Of a DNA stretch of 64,000 nucleotides, positions 44,964-54,925 are shown in pieces. The notes beneath the pieces were generated by a model, which searched no databases, had not been told where the DNA came from, and worked only from the letters and a program-made list of their open reading frames with translations. Made by a program: the position numbers and the translations under genes. The stretch spans positions 3,264,001 to 3,328,000 of the forward strand of contig NZ_JABBPK010000001.1 in NCBI RefSeq assembly GCF_012933555.1. The letters run 5' to 3'. The DNA is from Niallia alba (lineage in GTDB: Bacteria; Bacillota; Bacilli; Bacillales; Cytobacillaceae). Position 1 is the first letter of the stretch, and the number at the start of each line of letters is the position of its first letter.

Positions 44964-45000
44964 CTTCCGAAAATAATCTATTTTGAGGAAGTTTTTTTAT
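44964..45000 (+). terminator. Terminator of yqfZ
   Basis: CTTCCGAAAATA and TATTTTGAGGAAG pair around three bases and are followed by TTTTTTT. Confidence 0.85.
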
Positions 45001-45181
45001 ATTCTCTTGTACATAAAAGCTTTTCCCTTTAGTAGTAGGTTTCCCAGTAAAAAGCCAATTCACTTTTTCAGCAAGTTTCTTGTCAATATCAATGATTCAT
45101 TGTTACAATAGGTAAGGATATCAAGATTAAATAAAAAGCTAATTATTTTGGCTTGTCCAATATAAAAGGAGCGAATCACCC

Positions 45182-46306
45182 TTGAGTGAAATTATACATC
45201 GTACAAAAACCCGCCCAATTAAAGTTGGTAACTTAACAATTGGGGGAAGTAATGAACTATTTATTCAAAGTATGACAACTACAAAAACCCATGATGTTGA
45301 GGCAACAGTTGCCGAAATTAAACGTTTAGAAGAAGCTGGTTGTCAGGTCGTCCGAGTAGCATGTCCAGATGAACGTGCTGCAGAAGCCATTAGTGACATT
45401 AAAAAACAAATCAATATACCACTAGTAGTGGATATCCATTTCGATTATCGTTTAGCCTTAAAAGCAATTGAAGGCGGAGCAGATAAGATACGAATCAACC
45501 CAGGTAATATTGGGAAAAGAGAAAAAGTGGAAGCGGTTGTGAAAGCTGCGAAGGCAAAAGGAATTCCTATTCGAATTGGTGTTAATGCTGGTTCTTTAGA
45601 GAAGAAAATTTTGGAGAAATATGGTTATCCAACTGCTGATGGAATGGTCGAGAGTGCTCTTCACCACATAAAAATATTAGAAGACCTTGATTTTCATGAT
45701 ATTATCGTTTCCATGAAAGCTTCTGATGTTAACTTAGCGATTGAAGCATATGAAAAAGCAGCAAAAGCATTTGACTATCCTTTACATTTAGGTATAACGG
45801 AATCTGGAACATTATTTGCTGGTACTGTTAAGAGTGCTGCTGGCTTAGGCGCTATTTTAAGTAAAGGAATTGGTAATACATTACGTATTTCCTTAAGTGC
45901 TGATCCTGTTGAAGAAGTAAAAGTTGCCAGAGAACTGTTGAAATCATTCGGACTCTCTTCCAATGCAGCAACGTTAATTTCTTGTCCTACTTGCGGACGA
46001 ATTGAAATCGACCTAATTAGTATTGCAAACGAAGTAGAAGAATACATCTCTACCATAAAAGCACCGATTAAAGTTGCTGTTCTTGGCTGTGCCGTAAATG
46101 GTCCAGGGGAAGCAAGAGAAGCTGATATAGGTATTGCTGGTGCCCGTGGAGAAGGTTTACTATTCCGTAAAGGTAAAATAGTCCGTAAAGTTCCAGAGGA
46201 AACAATGGTAGAAGAATTGAAAAAAGAAATTGATGCAATCGCTGAGGAATATTTTGCGAAAAAAGCAGCAGAGGAAAAGGAAGATGGCACTGTTGTGCAA
46301 CCATAA
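45182..46306 (+). CDS. ispG: 4-hydroxy-3-methylbut-2-en-1-yl diphosphate synthase IspG
   Basis: A 374-residue [4Fe-4S] enzyme of the MEP isoprenoid pathway, turning methylerythritol cyclodiphosphate into HMBPP with flavodoxin/ferredoxin electrons. The TIM barrel ([20 protein letters not shown]) and the cluster motif SCPTCGR plus [10 protein letters not shown] are present. The start is TTG 45182, with AAAGGAG ten bases before. The product feeds IspH, encoded nearby at 51957. Single gene with a strong terminator. Confidence 0.96.
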   Translation: MSEIIHRTKTRPIKVGNLTIGGSNELFIQSMTTTKTHDVEATVAEIKRLEEAGCQVVRVACPDERAAEAISDIKKQINIPLVVDIHFDYRLALKAIEGGADKIRINPGNIGKREKVEAVVKAAKAKGIPIRIGVNAGSLEKKILEKYGYPTADGMVESALHHIKILEDLDFHDIIVSMKASDVNLAIEAYEKAAKAFDYPLHLGITESGTLFAGTVKSAAGLGAILSKGIGNTLRISLSADPVEEVKVARELLKSFGLSSNAATLISCPTCGRIEIDLISIANEVEEYISTIKAPIKVAVLGCAVNGPGEAREADIGIAGARGEGLLFRKGKIVRKVPEETMVEELKKEIDAIAEEYFAKKAAEEKEDGTVVQP

Positions 46307-46351
46307 TTAGCTAACAGAGAAAGCTTTTCTTTTCTATCCTTCTTAGAAAAT

Positions 46352-46386
46352 CTAACCTCTCACAATGAGAGGTTAGATTTTTTTTG
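46352..46386 (+). terminator. Terminator of ispG
   Basis: TCTAACCTCTC-ACAAT-GAGAGGTTAGA followed by seven or more T. Confidence 0.95.
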
Positions 46387-46401
46387 ATTTCCCACTTATC
46401 G

Positions 46402-46773
46402 TTAAAAGAATGGGGCGATAAAAATTCCTATAATAATGGAAATTGCACCTAGTGAAATAGCCCATGTCCCAAGCGCACTTGCTCCCCTGCTTCTAGCGAC
46501 GAATCCTAATACTATCCCGACAATCCCTAATATAATAGGCATTACAAATAAAGACAAGATAGAAATCAGCAACGCCGTAATCCCAATTCCTTTTCCGCCT
46601 ACTACTTCCCTATCTCTCTCAACATCAGAGGTCACTGGGCGAGTTGTAGCATTATATGTCATTGGAGGTGTTATTTCTGCTGATGTTTCTTCCAAGTAAT
46701 CAACAGGTGTTCCAGTTCGCTCTCTATCTTGAAAATCGTGACTGTATCCTTCATTGCTATTTTGATCTGGCAT
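46402..46773 (-). CDS. yqfX: YqfX membrane protein (DUF4190-like)
   Basis: A 123-residue protein: a polar 60-residue N-terminal region (VDYLEETSAEITPP), then two membrane helices (TALLISILSLFVMPIILGIVG and WAISLGAISIIIGIFIAPFF) joined by a Arg-containing loop GFVARSRGAS. The two-helix arrangement fits the DUF4190 family, and the location fits B. subtilis yqfX. Function unknown. The gene is convergent with ispG and single. Confidence 0.85.
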   Translation of the reverse strand: MPDQNSNEGYSHDFQDRERTGTPVDYLEETSAEITPPMTYNATTRPVTSDVERDREVVGGKGIGITALLISILSLFVMPIILGIVGIVLGFVARSRGASALGTWAISLGAISIIIGIFIAPFF

Positions 46774-46943
46774 GATGATCCCTCGCTTTCTTTAATAGGA
46801 GCATTTATTATCATCACCAAATTCACTGTTACTATGTCTGTTAATGTTTTACATGATATCCTCCTTTTTTAAATGCTTTGCTTTTCCAAATCATTATTAT
46901 TTGATAAGCTAGATAAGAACAACAATGGAAAAAGGAGCAAAAA

Positions 46944-47522
46944 ATGAAAAAATTGCGATTTGGAATCGATATTGATGGAACAGTAACAAGCCCGGCTACA
47001 TTTGTTCCCTTTTTAAACGAAAGCTTTCAGTTAAATATCACATTAGAAGATATCGTACAATATGAATTTTATCCATTAGTGAATGTATCTAATGAAGAAT
47101 TTGACAATTGGTTTGTAGAAAATGAAGCAAGAATTTATACAGCATCACCGCTTGCTGAAGGAGCAAATATTGTCCTTCAAAAATGGGCAAAACAACATGA
47201 GCTAATATTTATTAGCGCAAGAGGTGAAGGAATGCTAGAGCTAACAAAAGAATGGTTTATTAATCATGGAATTAGTTTTGATCATATTGAATTAATTGGT
47301 TCCCATCATAAAATAGCTGCCGCCAAAAAACAGAAGGTCGATATATTTTTTGAAGATAAACACGATAATGCTGTAATGCTTCATGAAGAATTAGGCATAC
47401 CAGTTATTCTCTTTGACACACCTTATAATAGAAAGCCGATCCCTAATGGAGTTAAACGGGTAACTACATGGAATGAAGCGTATGAGTGGGTGGAAGAATG
47501 GGCAAAGTCTTCTGTAAAGTAA
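46944..47522 (+). CDS. yqfW: HAD-family nucleotidase YqfW
   Basis: A 192-residue HAD-superfamily phosphatase of the deoxyribonucleotidase-like group. Motif I is GIDIDGTVTSP with both Asp residues, motif II is IFISARGEG, and motif IV FFEDKHDNA. A putative 5'(3')-nucleotidase that may dephosphorylate nucleoside monophosphates; the natural substrate is unknown. AAAAAGGAG precedes the ATG. Single gene, ending in a terminator shared with zur. Confidence 0.88.
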   Translation: MKKLRFGIDIDGTVTSPATFVPFLNESFQLNITLEDIVQYEFYPLVNVSNEEFDNWFVENEARIYTASPLAEGANIVLQKWAKQHELIFISARGEGMLELTKEWFINHGISFDHIELIGSHHKIAAAKKQKVDIFFEDKHDNAVMLHEELGIPVILFDTPYNRKPIPNGVKRVTTWNEAYEWVEEWAKSSVK

Positions 47523-47545
47523 ATATTTATGGGAAAATTACCATC

Positions 47546-47586
47546 AAAAAACGAAGCGATATCTTTAAGATATGCTTCGTTTTTTT
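47546..47586. terminator. Bidirectional terminator yqfW/zur
   Basis: AAAACGAAGC and GCTTCGTTTT form the stem, extended by ATATCTT/AAGATAT, with A and T tracts on both sides, between the convergent genes. Confidence 0.92.
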
Positions 47587-47998
47587 AATTTCGACACTCT
47601 GGACATTTACCGTATATTTCAAATTTATGACCAGAAACATCGTAGCCTTTTAAATTTTCTGCTAGTTCTTCCATTGGGCAAGTAATAATTTCTTTTGTTT
47701 TTCCACAGTCTAAGCAAATGAAATGATGGTGGTGATGATGGTGAGAACAAGTAAAACGAAAATGTTTTTCTCCATTTAACTCTGTCATTTCAAATATATC
47801 TAATTCTTCAAATAAGGATAAATTACGGTATATCGTATCAAAGCTTAATCCTGGATAATCATCCTTTAATGCTTCTAATACATCTTTTGCTGTTAAATAT
47901 TTATTTTCATTAGAAAATAAAGCTAATATATCTTCTCGTTTGTCTGTATGTTTATATCCTTTTTCCTTTAAGATATCGAGTGCACTTTGAACATTCAT
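47585..47998 (-). CDS. zur: Zinc uptake regulator Zur (Fur family)
   Basis: A 137-residue Fur-family repressor: winged helix DNA-binding domain ([20 protein letters not shown]), then a metal-sensing domain with a run of seven His ([17 protein letters not shown]), and structural zinc cysteines in CLDC and KCPEC. It represses zinc uptake genes when zinc is sufficient. Identified as Zur rather than Fur/PerR by its place between yqfW and yqfT. ATG 47998 follows GAGGTGG; a GTG at 48007 lies in that site. A matching Zur box lies 125 bases upstream. Confidence 0.9.
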   Translation of the reverse strand: MNVQSALDILKEKGYKHTDKREDILALFSNENKYLTAKDVLEALKDDYPGLSFDTIYRNLSLFEELDIFEMTELNGEKHFRFTCSHHHHHHHFICLDCGKTKEIITCPMEELAENLKGYDVSGHKFEIYGKCPECRN

Positions 47999-48122
47999 TT
48001 TCTCCACCTCATTTCTGCTTCATTTTTCATAATAGTAATTATACGTTAATCTTTTGGAGAAAAAATCCGGGTCTTTTTCCGCTCCAATATTAACAGCCAT
48101 ACAATATTAAGCAAATAAAAAA

Positions 48123-48145
48123 TCTATAGTAATCATTACGATTTA
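48123..48145. promoter_or_regulatory. Zur box
   Basis: TCTATAGTAAT-C-ATTACGATTTA. The right half is identical to the B. subtilis Zur consensus half ATTACGATTTA; the left half keeps 8 of 11 positions. It lies between divergent zur (start 47998) and yqfT (start 48289), so it may control either. Confidence 0.7.
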
Positions 48146-48288
48146 TTAGCTCTAATGGTTCAGAATCAGTATACAAGAACGATTGATTATTGTAAAGACA
48201 TCTTCATTTTTATAAGATAAAATAAAGAAACAAAAAAATTAGCACATTTTTACCTCTCCCCTCATATGTTAGAATGGGGAGTGATGAC

Positions 48289-48546
48289 ATGAAAATTTTT
48301 GAAAACATAATCAATCACAAAATAAACAACATAACCTCTACTGAATTACTGAAATACAGCAAACAATTCAAAATTAAGATTACAAATGAGGAAGCTGTAA
48401 AGCTTGCTAATCATCTTAATGGTCGAAAAGTAAATATTTTCAAACCTAATGAACGCGCACAGTTAATCAGAGAGGTAGCTAAACTGACAAGTCCTGCTAC
48501 AGCAAAGGAACTAAACGATTTATTTAATTTATTTGCAGAGCAGTAA
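48289..48546 (+). CDS. yqfT: DUF2624 family protein YqfT
   Basis: An 85-residue helical protein of the DUF2624 family: MKIFENIINHKINNITSTEL then FKIKITNEEAVKLANHLN and a repeat-like second half. It matches B. subtilis YqfT, unknown function. ATG 48289 follows GGGGAGTG; the ATG at 48274 overlaps that site. Small soluble protein with no membrane segment, possibly under Zur control through the box upstream. Confidence 0.85.
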   Translation: MKIFENIINHKINNITSTELLKYSKQFKIKITNEEAVKLANHLNGRKVNIFKPNERAQLIREVAKLTSPATAKELNDLFNLFAEQ

Positions 48547-48575
48547 ACTAGGATACTTAACTTACTATTTGAAAT

Positions 48576-48603
48576 AAAAAACGCTCGAATGAGCGTTTTT
48601 TAA
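48576..48603. terminator. Terminator yqfT/nfo
   Basis: AAAAAACGCTC-GAAT-GAGCGTTTTTT, between the convergent yqfT and nfo genes. Confidence 0.93.
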
Positions 48604-49493
48604 CTTTGTAAGATTTCCTGCAATAAGTTTTCATTAAATGCTTTATTTTTAATCATGGCGATTTCATGCTTATAAGGTGCTTTTTTATTCGTTTTATCAG
48701 TACCAACATATGGAGTTTCCAATATTTTAGGTACATCTTCTAGTTGTGGATGATGAACAATTTTCACTAATGATTCAAAACCGATTTGACCGTAACCAAT
48801 ATTCTCATGTCTATCTTTTCTGGCACCAAGGATATTTTTGCTATCGTTAATATGCAATACTTTTAATTTATCGATTCCTACGATTCGATCGAATTCTTGT
48901 AATACCCCATCAAAATCTTCTACAATATTGTATCCAGCATCATGGGTATGGCATGTATCAAAGCATACGGATAATTTATCATTATGTGTAACGCCATCCA
49001 TAATCATTGCTAACTCTTCAAAAGTACAGCCACATTCAGATCCTTTTCCAGCCATTGTTTCAAGGGCGATTTGCAAGTTTTCATTTCCTGTCAGCACTTC
49101 ATTTAAGCCTTCAATAATCCTTTTAATGCCTACTTCTGCTCCAGCTCCTACATGGGCACCTGGGTGAAGCACAATCTGTCTTGCTCCTAATGCTTCTGTT
49201 CTTTCTATCTCACTGCGTAGAAAGTTTACGCCCAATTCGAAAGTAGCTGGGTTCGTAGTATTAGCAATATTAATAATATATGGTGCATGAACGATGATAT
49301 CTTCAATCCCGTTTTGCTCCATATGCAGTTGTCCTGCAGCAATATTTAAGTCTTCTATTTTCTTTCTTCTTGTATTTTGGGGTGCACCTGTATAGATCAT
49401 GAAAGTATTTGCCCCATAGGAGACTGCTTCTTCACTTGCTCCTAACAACATTTTTTTTCCGCTCATTGATACATGTGAACCAATTTTCAACAA
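48600..49493 (-). CDS. nfo: Endonuclease IV (Nfo)
   Basis: A 297-residue zinc-dependent AP endonuclease of the TIM-barrel type that nicks 5' of abasic sites in base excision repair. Metal ligands are visible in [31 protein letters not shown], and LHINDSKN. The start is TTG 49493 (giving [14 protein letters not shown], the conserved start), placed eight bases after GAGGAG. It follows cshB by 20 bases on the same strand, so one transcript is likely. B. subtilis Nfo works in spores. Confidence 0.94.
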   Translation of the reverse strand: MLKIGSHVSMSGKKMLLGASEEAVSYGANTFMIYTGAPQNTRRKKIEDLNIAAGQLHMEQNGIEDIIVHAPYIINIANTTNPATFELGVNFLRSEIERTEALGARQIVLHPGAHVGAGAEVGIKRIIEGLNEVLTGNENLQIALETMAGKGSECGCTFEELAMIMDGVTHNDKLSVCFDTCHTHDAGYNIVEDFDGVLQEFDRIVGIDKLKVLHINDSKNILGARKDRHENIGYGQIGFESLVKIVHHPQLEDVPKILETPYVGTDKTNKKAPYKHEIAMIKNKAFNENLLQEILQS

Positions 49494-49513
49494 CCTACTC
49501 ACTCCTCTTTTCC

Positions 49514-50824
49514 TTATTTTTTTCTACTCTTAATTCTTTTTTCTCTCTTTTTAATCGTTTCTACTTGTTGCTGCATTTTCTTCTTATAACCAGGCTTTAC
49601 CTTTTTCGGCTTTTTGACAAGCGATTTAGCCTTTAAGTCAATTTCATCTACTTGCCTTTTGCGATTTTTACGGCGGTTACGATCTTCTAACTCAACCCAT
49701 TCACCTTTCTTAAGATCCATATGCTTAAATTCTACACCGAGTTTTTCTAATTGATTTAACTTGTCTTCATCAGACGTCTCATAAATAGTTAAAGCAATTC
49801 CGGAATAACCTGCTCTTGCTGTTCTTCCTACACGGTGTACATAAAAATCTAAGTCTGTCGGCAACTCATAATTGATAACATGACTGATTCCTTTTATATC
49901 AATTCCTCTTGCTGCTAAATCTGTTGCCACAATGTATTGGAATTCTAAATCAAGAATTTGCTTCATTACTTTTTTGCGTTCACGCGGTGTTAAGCCACCA
50001 TGAAGTCTAGCCACTTTAAGTCCTTTGTTTGATAGACCATTAGCAACTTCATCACACATTTGCTTTGTATTGGTAAATACAATTGCAAGATAAGGATTAA
50101 AACTAATTAATGCTTCATATACAGTTGTAATTTTATCTCGATGTCTAGAAGGAATTAAAATATGTTCAATTTTTGCTGCTGTTAATTGCTTTGGCTCTAT
50201 ATGAACATACGTTGGGTTTTCTAAATATTTCTTTAAGAATGGTTTTAATTTCTTAGGAATAGTTGCTGAGAATACAAACATACTTAAATCCTTTGGCATT
50301 TTTGCTGCAATTTGATCAACATCTTCGATAAAGCCCATATCAAGCATTAGGTCTGCCTCATCGACAATTAGAATTTTTGCTGTATGCACAAATAACGCTT
50401 GTTCTTTGACAAGATCATTAATTCTTCCTGGTGTACCAACAACAATCTGTGGCTGCGTTTTTAACTTTTCTATCGAACGCTGTTTATCTGTTCCACCGAT
50501 AAATAGGCGTGATGTAATTGGCTGTTCTGAATGCTTAATAATTTTCAAAATTTCTTGATTAATTTGATTAGCTAATTCTCTAGTAGGTGCCGTAATAACT
50601 GCTTGTACTGCTTGCTTCTCCACATTAATTTTTTGAATGATTGGCAAAATATATGAATGAGTTTTACCAGTTCCTGTTTGTGATTGACCAATCGCACTCT
50701 CGCCTTTTAAAACAAGGGGAATTATTTTCTGCTGAATTTCAGTAGGCTCATAAAAACCTAATTCATCAATTGCATCTATAATAAATGGTTTTAATTCGTA
50801 TTGTTTAAATTGATTATTACTCAT
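49514..50824 (-). CDS. cshB: DEAD-box RNA helicase CshB
   Basis: A 436-residue ATP-dependent RNA helicase. Motifs: Q motif, Walker [24 protein letters not shown] in [15 protein letters not shown], and C-terminal ARGIDIKG and [11 protein letters not shown] basic tail ([18 protein letters not shown]...) of about 70 residues aids RNA binding. It is cold-shock associated in B. subtilis and acts in ribosome assembly and mRNA turnover. TAAGGAG precedes ATG 50824. Forms an operon with nfo. Confidence 0.94.
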   Translation of the reverse strand: MSNNQFKQYELKPFIIDAIDELGFYEPTEIQQKIIPLVLKGESAIGQSQTGTGKTHSYILPIIQKINVEKQAVQAVITAPTRELANQINQEILKIIKHSEQPITSRLFIGGTDKQRSIEKLKTQPQIVVGTPGRINDLVKEQALFVHTAKILIVDEADLMLDMGFIEDVDQIAAKMPKDLSMFVFSATIPKKLKPFLKKYLENPTYVHIEPKQLTAAKIEHILIPSRHRDKITTVYEALISFNPYLAIVFTNTKQMCDEVANGLSNKGLKVARLHGGLTPRERKKVMKQILDLEFQYIVATDLAARGIDIKGISHVINYELPTDLDFYVHRVGRTARAGYSGIALTIYETSDEDKLNQLEKLGVEFKHMDLKKGEWVELEDRNRRKNRKRQVDEIDLKAKSLVKKPKKVKPGYKKKMQQQVETIKKREKRIKSRKK

Positions 50825-51109
50825 ATATAAAACTCCTTAATAGCCAGATAAATGAGTGTGCACAGATTTGACATTTATCTATAGCTCTTTTGTCCATCAT
50901 TTAATTATAATAAAAATTTGCTTAAAAGGCTATACGAGTGCCCTTTTTATTTTTTCCAATACCATTGAATCAATAAATTGCTTATTATCCCTAATTCTAG
51001 CTTTTATCTTAACCGACGCAGCTATCCATTATTTCTTTGTAAAACCTAAACATATTGATATCTAATGCATATTCTATAAAGTAGTATTAGTGAAAGGAGG
51101 CGTTTTTAT

Positions 51110-51688
51110 ATGATGCCACCAAGGCAACGGGGACCGTTCCAAGGACCACCAATGGGCGGTAGAATGCAAGGAATGAGAGGTCCAACTAACTTTCCTGGAG
51201 GCGCTATGGGCAGAAGTGGAGCGTCTAGCAGAGGGAGTGGGAGTGGCGGCGGATTATTATCCAAATTACTTGGAGGAGGCAATAATGCTGCAGGAGCTGC
51301 TACAAACGCAAGTACTAGAAGTGCAGCATCTGCAGGCGGAGGGTTGTTAAAGACTTTAACTAACCCTTCATCCATAAATGGATTTTTAGCAAATTCTCAA
51401 AAGTTTCTTAATACCGCAAGTCAACTTGGTCCAATGATTAATCAATATGGACCAATGGTAAAAAACATCCCTGCTATTTGGAAAATGTACAGAGGATTAA
51501 CGAGCTCAAGTAAAGAAACAGACGAATTAGAAGTATCGGAACAAACAACAGATAAAGTAAAAAGTGAAAAACCAGCAAAAAAACCAAAGAAGCAAACAAA
51601 TGCAATTGATGATCAACTAGATGATTTTGAAATTGATTTAGCACCGGAAAAGCCTACAGGTGCCCCTAAGCCAAAATTATATGTGTAA
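51110..51688 (+). CDS. yqfQ: YqfQ/VrrA family protein
   Basis: A 192-residue protein starting with a Gly/Pro/Met/Arg-rich low-complexity region (QGPPMGGRMQGMRG), then FLANSQKFLNTASQLGPMIN and a Lys-rich acidic tail. It belongs to the YqfQ/VrrA family known from the variable-repeat vrrA locus of B. anthracis. The repeats here are imperfect. Likely a spore- or envelope-associated structural protein, but the function is unknown. GAAAGGAGGCG precedes the ATG. Confidence 0.88.
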   Translation: MMPPRQRGPFQGPPMGGRMQGMRGPTNFPGGAMGRSGASSRGSGSGGGLLSKLLGGGNNAAGAATNASTRSAASAGGGLLKTLTNPSSINGFLANSQKFLNTASQLGPMINQYGPMVKNIPAIWKMYRGLTSSSKETDELEVSEQTTDKVKSEKPAKKPKKQTNAIDDQLDDFEIDLAPEKPTGAPKPKLYV

Positions 51689-51956
51689 GTACTTCTGACC
51701 TTACAAGCAATAACCAATAAGAGGTTTTCATACTAAAGGTTTCTTACAATACCTTTTTTAATGAATCTACATTGGCTTTCACCTTGTTTGGTCAGTATTT
51801 TTTTAAAAATTTTTATGCGGTCTTCTTTCCAGACACATATACTTTGTAAACCTCTCGTATGTTATATATAATAGACATGTTATATTATTTAAGAAATATT
51901 AGTACATTTACTTAATATATTTGTTTATAGAAGTATCGTGCAGGAGGAATCGGAGA

Positions 51957-52898
51957 ATGAAAGTCATAAAAATTGCACCAAGAGGGTATTGCTATGGAGT
52001 TGTCGATGCTATGGTAATTGCGCGAAATGCTGCTTTAGATAAAACATTGCCTCGTCCTATCTACATTCTTGGGATGATTGTTCACAATAAACATGTAACA
52101 GATGCATTTGAAGAAGAAGGTATTATCACTTTAGATGGTCAAAATAGAAAAGAAATATTAGAAAAAGTAGATTCTGGAACAGTCATCTTCACTGCGCATG
52201 GTGTATCTCCAGAGGTTCGTAAAATAGCAGCAGAAAAAGGGTTAGTAACGTTAGATGCTACTTGCCCAGATGTAACAAAAACACATGATTTAATTAAAGA
52301 AAAGGTCAAAGAGGGTTACTATATAATTTATATAGGGAAAAAAGGACATCCTGAACCAGAGGGGGCCGTTGGTGTTGCTCCACATGCAGTATCATTGGTA
52401 GAAACTCTTGAAGATGTTAGCAGCTTAAAAATTCATCAAGATAAAATTCTTGTGACAAACCAAACAACGATGAGTCAATGGGATGTTGCTGATTTAATGG
52501 AGAATATTAAGAAAAATTTCCCGCAGGCTGAATTCCATAAAGAAATCTGCTTAGCAACACAAGTAAGACAAGAAGCGGTTGCAAAACAGGCAGGGGAAGC
52601 TGACGTATTAATTGTTGTTGGCGATCCAAAGAGCAATAACTCCAATCGTTTAGCACAAGTTTCTGAAGAAATTGCCCATACGGCTGCATATCGTATTGCA
52701 GACATTTCAGAACTCAAACTAGAATGGTTAAAAGACGCAAGCAGTGTTGCAGTAACAGCTGGTGCATCGACTCCAACCCCTATTACAAAAGAGGTTATAA
52801 ATTTTCTGGATCAATATGATCCAACAGACGAAAGTACATGGCAGTTCGAAAAGAAAGTTCCTTTAAATAAGATTTTACCAAAAGTTAAGGTAAAATAA
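51957..52898 (+). CDS. ispH: 4-hydroxy-3-methylbut-2-enyl diphosphate reductase IspH
   Basis: A 313-residue [4Fe-4S] reductase that converts HMBPP to IPP and DMAPP, the last MEP pathway step. The three cluster cysteines are in RGYCYGV, DATCPDV and EICLATQ, and the conserved TAGASTPTP is near the end. ATG 51957 follows GGAGGAAT; the frame runs 12 codons further upstream without support. Its partner IspG is at 45182. Confidence 0.96.
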   Translation: MKVIKIAPRGYCYGVVDAMVIARNAALDKTLPRPIYILGMIVHNKHVTDAFEEEGIITLDGQNRKEILEKVDSGTVIFTAHGVSPEVRKIAAEKGLVTLDATCPDVTKTHDLIKEKVKEGYYIIYIGKKGHPEPEGAVGVAPHAVSLVETLEDVSSLKIHQDKILVTNQTTMSQWDVADLMENIKKNFPQAEFHKEICLATQVRQEAVAKQAGEADVLIVVGDPKSNNSNRLAQVSEEIAHTAAYRIADISELKLEWLKDASSVAVTAGASTPTPITKEVINFLDQYDPTDESTWQFEKKVPLNKILPKVKVK

Positions 52899-52902
52899 TC
52901 TT

Positions 52903-53001
52903 TGAAGAGGATGTTTCTATAAAGTTTGTTGCAATCACCCGTAGCCTGAATACACTTAACGCTCCATGGAGCGCAAGCTGTATTCAGGCTGCTCTGTTTT
53001 T
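52903..53001. repeat. Dispersed repeat, internal derivative (copy D)
   Basis: About 100 bases matching only the core of copies A and B: AGGATGTTTCTATAAAGTTTG, then AGCCTGAATACA and TGTATTCAGGCT as inverted arms, and GCTGCTCTGTTTTTC. The loop is reduced to a palindrome GCTCCATGGAGC. The terminal repeats are absent. Confidence 0.75.
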
Positions 53002-53007
53002 CAAGAT

Positions 53008-53060
53008 AAAAAAGCAGGCAAAGCCTTTAATCTACCCAAAAAAAGTTTGTCTGCTTTTCA
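53008..53060. terminator. Terminator ispH/yqfO
   Basis: AAAAAAGCAGGCAAAG and GTTTGTCTGCTTTT form a hairpin with A/T tracts on each side, between convergent ispH and yqfO. Confidence 0.85.
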
Positions 53061-53076
53061 TTTACAATAATCCTCA

Positions 53077-54192
53077 TTAAATAAAAGTAAACGGATCAGT
53101 ATGAATTACAGAAGGGAAAATCTCCACTTCATAGCCATTGTCTTTACACATTTTTGTTAAAACCTTTGTTACCCCAATCTTCATCACTTTTTCAACATTG
53201 TGTCCAGGGTCAATAATATTTAACCCTTCAGCTTGTGCATCATGGGCAACATGATAATACATATCTCCTGTAATATAGACGTCCGCGCCTTTCATTAAAG
53301 CATGGGAATAATATTTATTACCGTCTCCACCTAAGACAGCAACTTTTTTGACCTTTGCCTCTAAATTTCCGACCACACGGACTCCATCTACTTCAAAGAC
53401 TTTTTTGACATGATTAGCGAACTCTCTTAAGGTCGTCTCTTTTACTTTACCAATACGACCTAAACCTAATTGTTCCCCTCTTATTTGCAAATCATAGATA
53501 TCATAAGCAACTTCTTCATATGGATGAGCTTTAAGCATTGCTCTTATTATTTTCTTTTCTTTAGAAGCTGCATAAATCGATTCGATTTTCACTTCCTCTA
53601 CATGTTCTAATTTATTGACAGTTCCAATGTAAGGATCAGCTCCTTCTAGAGGTTGAAATTCACCGATTCCTTCTGTTGAAAAAACACAATGACTATAGTT
53701 GCCTATTGCCCCGGCTCCAGCATCACCGATCGCTTTCTTTACCTGTTCTGCCTGGTCTGTAGGTACATAGACAACTAATTTTTTTAATTTATCCTCATAA
53801 GTCGGCACTAATACTTGCGTTTCCTGTAATCCTAATGCAGCACTTAAAAGATCATTGACGCCGCCTTTTGCGACATCAAGATTTGTATGTGCAGCATAAA
53901 CCGAAATATCGTGCTTAATTAATTTATGCATTATTTTTCCTGATGGATTATCCATTGTTATTTTGGAGAGTGAGCGAAAAATCGGTGGATGATGAGCGAT
54001 AATTAAATCTACTTTTTGTGAAATTGCCTCTTCGACTACCTCGTCAAGTACGTCGAGTGCAATCATGACACGTTTTACAGGTTTACTTAAATCGCCAACC
54101 TGCAACCCTATTTTATCACCTTCCATTGCATATACTTTAGGGGAGAATTGCTCAAACAAAGATATTATTTCATAACCATTAATATTCTTCAT
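53077..54192 (-). CDS. yqfO: Nif3/DUF34-family protein YqfO
   Basis: A 371-residue protein of the Nif3 family, with an inserted PII-like domain in its middle (residues ~125-230, KLKKLVVYVPTDQAEQVKKA) as in Bacillus YqfO. Nif3 metal motifs are LIIAHHPPIF (two His) and the C-terminal region GHNVEKV with VLGGDGNKY. Structure suggests a di-metal hydrolase; some members are GTP cyclohydrolase-related, but the activity is unclear. ATG 54192 overlaps the trmK stop by four bases (ATGA), so they are coupled. Confidence 0.92.
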   Translation of the reverse strand: MKNINGYEIISLFEQFSPKVYAMEGDKIGLQVGDLSKPVKRVMIALDVLDEVVEEAISQKVDLIIAHHPPIFRSLSKITMDNPSGKIMHKLIKHDISVYAAHTNLDVAKGGVNDLLSAALGLQETQVLVPTYEDKLKKLVVYVPTDQAEQVKKAIGDAGAGAIGNYSHCVFSTEGIGEFQPLEGADPYIGTVNKLEHVEEVKIESIYAASKEKKIIRAMLKAHPYEEVAYDIYDLQIRGEQLGLGRIGKVKETTLREFANHVKKVFEVDGVRVVGNLEAKVKKVAVLGGDGNKYYSHALMKGADVYITGDMYYHVAHDAQAEGLNIIDPGHNVEKVMKIGVTKVLTKMCKDNGYEVEIFPSVIHTDPFTFI

Positions 54193-54899
54193 GATTTATT
54201 CACCTCATCCACTAATGTTATCTTTTGTTGCAGTTCTTTGCGTTTCTGTATATTTTCTTCTGATTCAGGTGCAGCTTCTAACTGGGCAAGTATCCTTTGC
54301 CAATTCTTTTTCTCTAAGTTCCATTTTTTCACAAATGCATCATTTCTTTCTTTCATTAAAAATGGTCCAAATAAAATTGCGCTCTCTTCTCTTGTTTCGT
54401 ATAAAGCAGAAGAATCCCCTTTTTCGGCCACTAGTATCTCATAAATTTTACCATCTTCTTCTAATATTTCTTCTGCTACTAGAGTCCAATTATTTCTTAA
54501 CAGCCACTCACGAATAGAGACTGCACTAATATTTGGCTGCAAGACCAATCTTTGAACATTCTTTAATTTGTCTCTTCCATTTTCTAAAATAGATGCGATT
54601 AGTGCCCCACCCATTCCTGCTATCGTAATGCAATCTACTTCATTTGTTTCAACTACTTCAAGACCATTACCTTTTCGCACAGATATTTTTGACGTTAATC
54701 CTTCTTGTTTCACCTGTTTAATAGCTGATTGGTAGGGACCGTCAACCACCTCTCCAGCGATGGCGAAACGAACAGCGTTCCTTTTTACCATATAGCACGG
54801 CAAATATGCATGATCGGATCCTATATCAGCAAACGTTGAATCTCTAGGTATGTATTTGGCGACGGTTTCTAATCGTTTCGATAATTTATCTGTATTCAT
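54189..54899 (-). CDS. trmK: tRNA (adenine(22)-N1)-methyltransferase TrmK
   Basis: A 236-residue class I SAM methyltransferase that methylates N1 of A22 in tRNA. The SAM motif is FADIGSDHAYLP, followed by GEVVDGPYQSA and the catalytic-region motif ITIAGMGGALI, then VLQPN. A C-terminal coiled coil (LEKKNWQRILAQLEAAPE) is typical. It lies 26 bases after the membrane-protein gene at 54926 and is translationally coupled to yqfO. Confidence 0.93.
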   Translation of the reverse strand: MNTDKLSKRLETVAKYIPRDSTFADIGSDHAYLPCYMVKRNAVRFAIAGEVVDGPYQSAIKQVKQEGLTSKISVRKGNGLEVVETNEVDCITIAGMGGALIASILENGRDKLKNVQRLVLQPNISAVSIREWLLRNNWTLVAEEILEEDGKIYEILVAEKGDSSALYETREESAILFGPFLMKERNDAFVKKWNLEKKNWQRILAQLEAAPESEENIQKRKELQQKITLVDEVNKS

Positions 54900-54925
54900 T
54901 ATTTACACCACATTTCAAATTCTAG

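Noticed and set aside
47740-47770. Run of seven histidines in Zur as an artificial tag
   Set aside because: It is internal to the metal-sensing domain and such His-rich stretches are natural in Zur/Fur proteins.
51106-51375. A Pro/Leu-rich open frame opposite yqfQ
   Set aside because: It is the shadow of the Gly-rich coding region on the other strand.
53077-54192. Extra middle domain in YqfO as a novel fusion
   Set aside because: A PII-like insert is a known feature of Bacillus YqfO proteins.
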